A DNA stretch of 64,000 nucleotides from assembly GCF_905171765.1 (NCBI RefSeq), contig NC_053392.1, forward strand, positions 337,931,010 to 337,995,009, written 5' to 3'. The translations under genes and the position numbers were made by a program. Below the pieces are notes generated by a model, which did not search any database, had not been told where the DNA came from, and saw nothing but the letters and a program-made list of their open reading frames with translations. Below are positions 56,516 through 64,000 of the stretch, in pieces; position 1 is the first letter of the stretch; every line of letters starts with the position of its first letter. Origin of the DNA: Bufo bufo. Its lineage: Eukaryota; Chordata; Amphibia; Anura; Bufonidae.

Positions 56516-57495
56516 AACACAAGTCGGACAGTCCCCCGCTGTGCTCCACTGTCCCTAACTTGTGTGAACTAACAATATAAATTGATACAATTACAAATAT
56601 CAACTATATTTCAATCAGAATGTTTGTATGAACTTGTTTAACCATTAGAGCACTTCACACGCTCAGTCCCGTTCACTTCAGTGTGCCATATGACAGCTGA
56701 TTGGCGGGGGTCCGATCAGATGCTGATCTATCCAATGGATAGATCATTAGTAAGGAAAAGGCACAGAACTCCATTAATAGTATCTCTACACATATTTTAA
56801 CTTATTTATTACTCTTTTTAACATATAATATGAATTTACCTTCTATTAAACGGCATCTGTCAGCAGATTTGTTTCAATGAAACTGGCTGACCTGTTACAT
56901 GTGCACCTGGCAGCTGAAGACATCTGTGTTGGTCCCATGTTCATATGTAACCGCATTGCTGAGAAATTCTATTTTAATATGAGCAACAGAGGCGTTGCTG
57001 TTACTCCTAGAGGCTCAGCTTTCTCTGCGGGTATAGGTATGTATATACCAACAGAGTGTACTACAGTTTCAAAAGGATTAAATATATATTTCTTTTGACA
57101 GGGGAGTAGTGACCCCTAAACAGAGCATTTACTAGTGATACAATACTGTCAGTAGACTAGACGGTTCGAGGATCACACCAAAAAAGGACAGGGTCTGAAG
57201 AAAGGGCAGGGCAGACACAATGCTTACCCTAAAAGCCCTAATAACTGCTCAGCCCAGGGTGACCCCCTTCATGGTGGGGGTTCCCTGTCCCCGAACCTAA
57301 GACTGTCGAATCCCTAGATTGACCCTAGCCAGGGAAAAATATTAGGTATGCATAGACAGTAAAGAAGATATATCGGAAGTGGAAGGTGGTTTAAATGAAT
57401 GGGGTCACCACCTGCCCTCTCCGAGGATCAAATACAAATGTTACAAATACAGTATGAGAGTGGAAGGGGGTCTAGATTCTAGGGAGATCACCATT
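56516..57495. other. Intronic interval with degraded repeats
   Basis: Contains GGCGGGGGTCCGATCAGATG near 56,704 (MITE-like) and a block from 56,848 (ACGGCATCTGTCAGCAG) that looks like another decayed anuran repeat. No gene. Confidence 0.4.
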
Positions 57496-57558
57496 CCTCT
57501 CAAATATACAATACGCACGTTTTAAAATATGCAACGTGCGTATTGTATATTTGAGAGG
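57496..57558. repeat. 63-bp perfect hairpin
   Basis: The arm begins CCTCTCAAATATACAATACG (26 bp in all) and is followed after an 11-bp loop by its exact complement. Confidence 0.9.
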
Positions 57559-57615
57559 AAGAGGCTGCACGATCAAGTGGACTAAGGTGAGTTTAATTAT
57601 TTTTTTATTTACTAT

Positions 57616-57900
57616 TCACTTTAATGGGTCCGCGATCCAGCAGTTCCGCAAAAAGATAGGACATGTTCTATCTTTTTGCGGAACGGAAGTACGGGACGAA
57701 ACCCCACGGAAGCACTCCGTAGTGCTTCCATAGGGTTCCGTACCGCACCATTCCGCATCTCCGGATTTGCGGACCCATTGAAGTGAATAGGCCCGCATCT
57801 GTGATGCGGAATGCACACGGAACAGTGCCCGTGTATTGCGGATCCACAAATGCGGTCCACAATACGGCAACGGGACACCTATGGTAGTGTGCAGGAGGCC
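57616..57900. repeat. Truncated Harbinger-like MITE
   Basis: Right end TAGTGTGCAGGAGGCC followed by TTA. The body is the reverse complement of 40,800-41,040 (TTCCGCAAAAAGATAGGACA, GGAAGCACTCCGTAGTGCTT). The left terminus is missing. Confidence 0.75.
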
Positions 57901-57956
57901 TTAGAATAATGCTGTGAAAATTTAAATTTCCTATGTGTAGTTTTAGCTCACAATTT

Positions 57957-58069
57957 CCATATCATCACCACGACGGCCATACAAGGAGATTGACCCCTGA
58001 CCTCTGTAGGGGCAGGAAGCAGAGAAAGGTTTAAATGTTCCCCTCCCACCACCAAACACCAGTGTTTCC
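57957..58069. repeat. Left inverted terminal repeat of the DIRS element
   Basis: Runs from CCATATCATCACCACGACGG through CCTCTGTAGGGGCAGGAAGC to CCACCAAACACCAGTG. It matches the reverse complement of 62,916-63,028 with few differences. Confidence 0.93.
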
Positions 58070-58453
58070 TGGACAGGGGCGGAGAAAGGTCTCCGCGGGC
58101 AGCCGCCGTGGAGATGAAGGCAGAAGTGGTATGGAGTCGCGTACCTGCTTTTGCGGGCCCCCCCTGTCTGCCCGCGGTCTCGTACTAACGCCGAACGGGG
58201 GGGGGGGGGGGGGGGGGTAGGGAGAGACTCGCCTCCGGTTGATCTGGGGCCTGCTGGTTCATCGAAACCATGCCGGCTTGTGCTCCCAGCTCCGTGCGGC
58301 GCTATACAAATTCGTCACTTCCGGGTAGCCGGACGTTTCCGGAAGTGACGCGGACGGAGGGGGCCGGCTTCAGAGGGCGGGAAGATTCAAATGGATTCTC
58401 CTGCCGGCAGCGTCATGCGGTGAGTACCTAACTGATTTCGGCTGTACTACAGG

Positions 58454-59795
58454 ATGTCTGCTTCTGAACACACCGAGACCTCTACTCTACCGTCCGTAAG
58501 TTCCCCATAGGGGAGAGTTTTTCTTCCTCTCTCACCGGGGCACATTTTAATGGGGTTTTCTCTCTTGGTTTTCCAGACTGCAAATGAACCTCTGAGAAAA
58601 CCCAAGAAGTCATTGAAGTGTATCTCATGCCTCAAACGACTTCCTGATGATTACCCTAAGAAACTGTGCAGGGTCTGCATTACTAAGATTGTCCGGGAGG
58701 AACAACCGTCCCTCATGGACGAGATTAAGTCCATGATGCAGGAAGAAATTAAATCCTCTTTTGCGGTTTTTTCCTCTCTTCAAACAGTGAAGCCTGTGGT
58801 TTCAGAGCCCCCCGCTAAACGCCACAAATCGGACGATGATGTCTCATCCGACTCTGAGGTTTATGGGGGGGAAATTTTATTTTTCCTCTGAGGATATGCC
58901 CGAGCTGTTAAAAGCCGCCAGAGCTACTATGGGAGTAGAGGAGGTTCCCTCTACGCCGTCAGTACAAGATGAGATGTTTGGAGGTCTCAGGGTAAAGAAA
59001 TCCAGAGTCTTCCCTATTAACGAGAACATCAAGGGGATGATTTTGGATGAATGGGCAGATCCGGAGAAACGGCTAGGCGTCGCCAGATCCTTCCAAAACC
59101 GGCTTCTCTTTGATCAGGAAGAAGCTAGGACATTTAATACCATCCCTAAGATTGACGCCCAGGTAGCTAGGGTCAATAAGAAAACCAGCCTACCATTTGA
59201 GGATGCTTCTCAACTCAGAGATCCACTGGATAGAAAGGCTGACGGCCTGCTGAGGAGATCCTGGGAAGCGGCCATGCTCACGCTTAAGTCAAACATAGCA
59301 GCCACTTCCGTGGCCAGATCTATGTTCATCTGGCTCTCTGAGTTAGAGAATAGGGCCTCCGACGATTCCTCTACAAATGAAATCATGAGCACCATTCCCC
59401 TGTTAAAATCCGCTACAGCTTTTTTGGCAGACGCTTCCGCGGAGTCAGTGCGTTTTTCAGCAAAAGATGCGGGTCTGTCCAATGCAGCTCGCCGTGCCTT
59501 GTGGGTTAAGTGCTGGTCGGGGGACAAAGTATCTAAATCCAGATTATGTGGCATCCCTTTCTCTGGAGAATACGTTTTCGGACCTGAACTAGAGAAAATC
59601 CTAGAGAGGGCCTCAGATAAAAAGAAGGGTTTTCCGGAGGAGAAGGTCTATAAAAGGAAGTATCCCTTTCGTGCCCCTTCCAACCAATGTAGTCAATACA
59701 CGGGGAAGGGCAAGTCGGGCCGTTTCAGTTACCCCAAAGGGGGGAGAGGTAGGGCTCCCGCTTCTGCTCCCCAGAAAGGAAATGGAAACCAGTGA
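58454..59795 (+). pseudogene. DIRS gag, probably spliced, frameshifted
   Basis: The most economical start is ATG 58,454 with a 14-codon exon (MSASEHTETSTLPS). An 81-nt intron follows (58,496-58,576, GTAAGT...TTTTCCAG), joining in frame to TANEPLRKPKKSLKC. A CX2C...CX2C pattern (CISC, CRVC) follows, then an acidic Ser stretch. A run of seven G at 58,864-58,870 shifts the frame, after which the gag core runs on: LDEWADPEKRLGVARSFQNR, RRSWEAAMLTLKSNIAATSV, LCGIPFSGEYVFGPELEKIL and a basic Gly-rich tail ending NGNQ. The core and tail fit DIRS gag. The indel may be real or a homopolymer error. Confidence 0.82.
58496..58576 (+). other. Putative 81-nt intron in DIRS gag
   Basis: A consensus donor GTAAGT and a pyrimidine-rich TTGGTTTTCCAG acceptor flank a segment with an in-frame stop (CCATAG). 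Removing it joins the ATG exon to the long gag frame in phase 0. Small introns are known in DIRS elements; splicing here is inferred. Confidence 0.55.
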
Positions 59796-59799
59796 CATC

Positions 59800-61686
59800 C
59801 GGGTGGGGGGGAGATTGAGGATGTTTTTTCCCCGCTGGGAGGAAATATCCTCAAACTCCTTGGCTCTGAGGATTGTAGGGTCTGGTTACAGAATACAATT
59901 CTTGGACCCTCCCCCAAAGAGGTTTTTGGTCACCAAGGTTGCGGTCCCAGACTTCAATCATCCCATTTACGTGGGCATCCGGGAATTACTCGCAAAGGGG
60001 GTAGTGGTGAAAGTACCTCTATCCGAACAGGGAGGGGGTTTCTATTCCAACCTCTTCCTAGTGAAGAAGAAGGAGGGATCCTACCGCACAATTATAAACT
60101 TAAAGCGCCTGAACAGATACATTACTTATCAAAAATTCAGGATGGAGACCCTAAGATCTATAGTCCCTTTGCTCCAAAGCAATTCAGTAATGTGCTCGGT
60201 CGATCTGACCGACGCCTATTATCATGTACCAATACATCCCAGCTCTCAACGGTTCTTAAGGTTCGCGGTCAGAGACCATCACGGCAGAATCCTTCATTAC
60301 CAATTCACCTCTCTCCCCTTCGGCATATCATCAGCCCCTCGAGTTTTTACAAAGCTAATGATCGAGGTAGTGGCTTATCTAAGAAAAAAAGGTCTGACAG
60401 TCTTTCCGTACTTGGACAATTTTCTGATTTCAAACAGTTCCGCTACTCTCCTGCTGAGAGATCTAGGTTTCTTCCGTCAAACTCTAGAAAGCCTGGGCTG
60501 GTTGATCAACATAAAAAAATCTCAGTTAGATCCGACAACGAAGATCCAGTTTCTGGGGGTTATTCTGGATTCTCAGAAACAGATAACCTGCTTACCTCAG
60601 AGCAAGATACGGGACATCCAAAGGAAGATCTCCATCTTCAACTCAAAGAATCTCTGTTCCATCAGGGACTCAATGAGTCTACTGGGGATCCTTACATCCT
60701 GCATACCATCCGTTCAGTGGTGTCAGATCCATTTTCGAACCCTACAGATGTGGATACTCAGGGTTTGGGACAGAAGAGAATCTTCTTTAGACCAAAGGGT
60801 GATCATCCCTCAGAGGATAAAGACCTCCCTTCTTTGGTGGAAGGACAGGCTAAAGATCTCCAAGGGGGTGCAGTGGTCAAGAAACCCCTATGCCCAGATT
60901 ACCACAGATGCAAGCCAGTACGGTTGGGGAGCAAAGGTCGGAGAAGTTTATTACCAGGGAGTCTGGCCCAGATCTGTCAGCCTCCAGTCATCAAACCTTC
61001 GAGAACTAAGGGCAGTCTGGAAGACTCTAAGACAAGCAAAAGTTCATCTTCAGGGCCATCATGTAAGAGTCCTGTCAGACAACTCGACAGTGATCAGGTA
61101 TTTAAACCATCAGGGAGGCACAGGTTCGTGCAGCCTGCTGGAATTGTCGGCAAGAATATTCGCCTGGGCCGAAGCGAACGTCCGGTCAGTATCCGCAGTC
61201 CACCTGAAGGGGTCCCTAAATGTGGAAGCAGACTACCTAAGCCGGGCAAGAATAGATCACTCGGAATGGTCCTTAAACGAGGAGGTCTTCCTGATGATAG
61301 TGGACAGGTGGGGGAGACCTACAATAGATCTCTTTGCCACTCGAGCAAACTCAAAATTACCAGTTTTCTGTTCCCTACATCCCAGAGACAGCCCGAGTTT
61401 CCTGGACGCTTTCTCTCTCAGATGGAACCGAGGTCTCCATTACGCTTTCCCTCCTCTTCCATTAATACCGAGGGTGGTACAGAAGATCATACAGGACGGT
61501 ACTTCAGTCATTCTGGTGACACCCTACTGGCCAAAGAGGAACTGGTTCCCAATCCTGTGGAACCTTGCCAGCGAAGGTCCTTGGATTCTACCAAAAAGAC
61601 GAGACATCCTTCATCAGGGTCCGATCCTACACCCGGACCCGGACTTCCTCAACTTAGCAGCCTGGATCCTGAGACCCAGATCCTAA
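59800..61686 (+). pseudogene. DIRS reverse transcriptase and RNase H, active-site change YLDN
   Basis: The open frame overlaps the end of gag in another register and stops at 61,686. RT motifs are SNLFLVKKKEGSYRTIINLK, SVDLTDAYYHVPIHPSSQRF, SLPFGISSAPRVFTKLMIE and YLDNFLI, where the second catalytic Asp of YLDD is Asn. RNase H motifs are TTDASQYGWG, NLRELRAVW, LSDNSTVIRYLNHQGG and VEADYLSR. A C-terminal block (PTIDLFATRANSKLPVF, VTPYWPKRNWFPIL) resembles the methylase-like region of DIRS pol. There are no stops, but the Asn should abolish polymerisation. Confidence 0.9.
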
Positions 61687-62703
61687 AGCGTCAGGGTCTA
61701 TCAGAGGCGGTAATTTCAACTCTAAAGGCTTCCAAAAAGAAGGTGACCTTTTCAATTTTACCTAAAGATCTGGAAGCGTTTCTGCTCATGGTCAGGTTTG
61801 CCTTCACCGAATACCTCATCCCCAAACATCCAGATGATTCTGGATTTCCTACAAAGAGGTTTCGAGATGGGATTAAGACCATCCACACTCAGGGTACAAG
61901 TATCAGCCCTTAGTTGCTTTTACGACACCGAGCTGGCAGGCCATAGGTGGATAAAACGCTTCATGAAGGCAACAACAAGACTACGTCCGACCCTAAAGTC
62001 TCATGTAGCTTCCTGGGATCTAGATATCGTCCTTAGGGGGCTATCGCATCCTCCATTTGAACCTCTGAGTGACTGCTCTTTGAAACACAGATCCTACAAG
62101 ACTGCATTCCTGGTTGCCATCACCTCAGCCAGGAGAATAAGTGAACTACAGGCCCTTTCAATTACAGAGCCTTACCTACAGGTCCTGGATGACAGGATAG
62201 TCCTATAACTAGACCCGTGTTTTCTACCAAAGGTGGTCTCGAAATTTCATAAGGACCAGGAGATCACCCTCCCTTCCTTGTTTAATAACCCATCTAACGA
62301 TTGGGAATCTACCCTTCATTCACTTGATGTCAGACGGGCAGTACTGGATTATTTAGAGACCACTAAAGACTTTAGGAAGTCAGATTGCCTCTTTGTTCAG
62401 TTTGGAGGAAGAAACAAGGGTCAGAAAGTTTCCAAGTCCTCCATTGCTAGATGGATCAAAGCTACCATCACCTCCTGTTATTCCCTACAGAATCTTTCTT
62501 GCCCTGGCGATATCAAAGCCCACTCTACCAGGGCAATGTCTTCTTCTCAGGCAGAAAGAGCGGGTGTCTCCCTAGAGGAGATCTGTAGGGCAGCCACTTG
62601 GTCCAGTATCCATACTTTTGCCAAACATTATAGGTTGGATCTTTTTAAAAAGACTGACATGGCCTTCGGACAAGGGGTTCTTCAGTCTGTGTCCCGCCCA
62701 TAG
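61687..62703 (+). pseudogene. DIRS tyrosine recombinase, two breaks
   Basis: It starts in one frame (LSEAVISTLKASKKKVTFSI), shifts in a T run near 61,758, and continues with YLKIWKRFCSWSGLPSPN and MILDFLQRGFEMGLRPSTLR. A TAA at 62,206-62,208 then interrupts it just after VLDDRIVL. The catalytic set is visible: Arg in SARRISELQAL, His-x-x-Arg in KAHSTRA, and Tyr in FAKHYRLD. The protein would integrate circular DNA without target duplication. This copy is inactive unless both breaks are artefacts. Confidence 0.88.
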
Positions 62704-62721
62704 ATTCATATTTGATATACC

Positions 62722-62815
62722 TCCTTGTATGGCCGTCGTGGTGATGATATGGAAAGCCGGAATTAGTACTTACCGGTAATTCATTTTCCATGAGATCACC
62801 ACGACGGCCCGTATT
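62722..62815. other. DIRS internal complementary region
   Basis: CTTGTATGGCCGTCGTGGTG followed by ATGATATGGAAA complements the left end. GCCGGAATTAGTACTTACCG to GAGATCACCACGACGGCC complements the right end. The two meet at AAAGCC, which would template circle formation. Confidence 0.92.
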
Positions 62816-62915
62816 TCCCTCCCTATTGTTACCCGGGGGTTGATATGATGAAATATCTTCTCCTGTTTATTTATTTTTTCACGTGTGTAGCCACCACCCT
62901 TTACTCTGATATTTT

Positions 62916-63063
62916 GGAAGCACTGGTGTTTGGTGGTGGGAGGGGAACATTTAAACCTTTCTCTGCTTCCTGCCCCTACAGAGGTCAGGGGTCAATCTCC
63001 TTGTATGGCCGTCGTGGTGATCTCATGGAAAATGAATTACCGGTAAGTACTAATTCCGGCTTT
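62916..63063. repeat. Right inverted terminal repeat and terminal extension of DIRS
   Basis: GGAAGCACTGGTGTTTGGTG to GTGGTGATCTCATGG is the inverted repeat. The last 35 bp (AATTACCGGTAAGTACTAAT, TCCGGCTTT) is unique to this end and repeated only as its complement in the internal region. Confidence 0.92.
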
Positions 63064-64000
63064 TTTTTTCATTTTTGCAAATGATGTTGGTGAAAAAGCA
63101 TCCCATAAATCGTTACCCAATTTTTGCAGGGTAATATAGTAACCTATGTGTGGTTAGAAACGGTAGGGCTCAGAAGGGAAGGAGCACGATTTGACTTTTG
63201 GAGGACACATTTTTCTAGCATGAGTTTGGGTGCCATGTCACATTTGAAGAGGCCCCGAGGTAACTCATACGGTGGAAACCCCCAATAAATGACCTCATTT
63301 TGTTAATTGTCCCCCTCAAGGAATTTATCTAGGGTTATAATGAGGATTCTCTGACCCCCAGTTTTTTCAGAGGCCATATTAACATTAGACCGTTAAATAA
63401 GAAAAATAGTACATTGCTTTAGCCCCTAAGCAAATAGTGCAGATTTTGGTGCTGACTTGTGGCAGATTGCATTGCAAAGTCAAAACCTAGTGTAAAAATC
63501 TCTTTATTAAAAGCAATAATTAGAAAAAGCTGAAAAAATTGGTTGGACAAAGGTGCACATGACCTGAAGTCGTTCTCAAAAGGCTAAGTCCTGAGGAGCT
63601 TGTGTATGACAGATTCGAAGAGCAGCATCATGCATTAGACATAAACCTGGGTTCAGTATTGTACCACACTGTGAACGTATACCCTATCCACAGGATTGGA
63701 GCAGTGGGGTTTGACCACTATGGTCCCTGTATGAGTGGCCGGTCAGTGGTGCACATTGCCGCCCCTTTTATTCTCTATGGGAGTGCTGTGCTCGGCTGTC
63801 TCCAGCAGATGTAGAGCGTCCAGCCTGTCTCTCCATTCAATGCCTTATCTGTCATGAGGGGAAAAAGACACACAAGTCACTTCAATATCCAAAGAAAAAA
63901 ATAAGTTATAACCGTCATGCACGGAAAAGTACTAAAATAGTTTTTAGTAATATAGCTCTAAATTTTAGTTGTTTACATCTGCATTGGAGGCACTAATGTG
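63064..64000. other. Intronic repeat debris, no gene
   Basis: A block around 63,100-63,420 (CATGTCACATTTGAAGAGGC, CCCTCAAGGAATTTATCTAG) resembles the flanks of the long repeats at 34-49 kb. At 63,660-63,800 a MITE fragment (ACCCTATCCACAGGATTGGA) resembles that at 19,539. No exon was recognised. Confidence 0.45.

Larger units (their letters stand above)
57954..63063 (+). mobile_element. DIRS-type tyrosine-recombinase retrotransposon, structurally near complete
   Basis: Inverted ends of about 113 bp (57,957-58,069 and 62,916-63,028) enclose gag, RT/RNase H and a tyrosine recombinase. The internal complementary region (62,722-62,815) contains, side by side, the complements of the extreme left end and of the extreme right end, the hallmark of DIRS. 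No LTRs and no target duplication are expected. The coding breaks are a gag frameshift, an RT active-site change, a recombinase frameshift and a stop. Confidence 0.95.
54424..64000 (+). other. cdc40: Intron 1 of cdc40 (inferred, continues beyond window)
   Basis: Starts at GTGAGA. It contains several MITE fragments and a 5.1-kb DIRS element in the sense orientation. No acceptor plus exon matching the next part of CDC40 was found, so the intron exceeds 9.5 kb if the gene call is right. Confidence 0.55.

Noticed and set aside
60192..61913. 573-codon ORF overlapping the DIRS RT
   Set aside because: It is mostly a shadow frame of RT/RNase H (Ser/Pro/Lys-rich, no motifs). Only its last 75 or so codons are real, as the start of the recombinase.

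Overview
The window is vertebrate nuclear DNA, most likely from an anuran amphibian with a large, repeat-filled genome. The evidence is a splice-bounded vertebrate coding exon, long AT- and GT-rich non-coding stretches, and many foldback DNA elements with ends such as GGCCTCATGCACACG or TTAAAGGGGTT. Chromodomain Ty3 elements, L1- and L2-like LINEs, Tc1 elements and a DIRS element are also present. Nothing looks prokaryotic. The species call is inference.

The only host gene recognised with confidence is on the + strand at 54,274-54,423. It is a 50-codon first coding exon ending at a GTGAGA donor, and its C-terminal SAPEVAVK fits CDC40 (PRP17 splicing factor). Everything right of it (about 9.6 kb) would lie in intron 1, because no second exon was found. 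Everything left of it is intergenic or belongs to an unseen neighbour. A GC/CpG-rich patch at 6.43-7.03 kb is the only other hint of a host promoter.

Region by region: 0-9 kb holds microsatellites, foldback MITEs and a LINE 3' end. 9.3-11.9 kb is a wreck of three minus-strand elements: an unnamed repeat family fused in frame to a Tc1 fragment, then L1-like ORF2 pieces. 12.8-18.4 kb is a Ty3/gypsy chromovirus-type element with 660-bp LTRs and an AGAGA target duplication, inserted inside a TTAA-bounded MITE. 23.5-30.0 kb is a Tc1 transposon split by a second chromodomain Ty3 element (GCGCC duplication) whose 5' LTR is cut to 58 bp. 30.1-33.6 kb is an L2/CR1-like LINE split by a 2.3-kb element built of nested hairpins. 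A second copy of that element lies inverted at 37.3-39.6 kb and a third, truncated copy at 43.9-45.4 kb. 34.3-49.0 kb consists of long TTAA-bounded repeats interrupted by a hAT-like element, Harbinger-like MITEs and a Tc1 transposon with an intact 338-aa transposase (DD37E spacing). 49.6-52.6 kb is an L1-type element with target duplications, an ORF1 C-terminal domain and a partial ORF2. 53.4-53.9 kb is a hAT MITE with an 8-bp duplication. 57.95-63.06 kb is a structurally near-complete DIRS element (gag, RT/RNase H, tyrosine recombinase, inverted ends, internal complementary region) with several coding breaks.

The main interest is insertion order. Target duplications and restored reading frames give several young-in-old series that can be read directly from the sequence. 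The best candidates for follow-up are the nested-hairpin element, the intact DD37E transposase, the DIRS element with a probable gag intron, and the Ty3 element missing almost all of its 5' LTR. Many frame breaks sit in G or T homopolymers and should be checked against reads before being called real.
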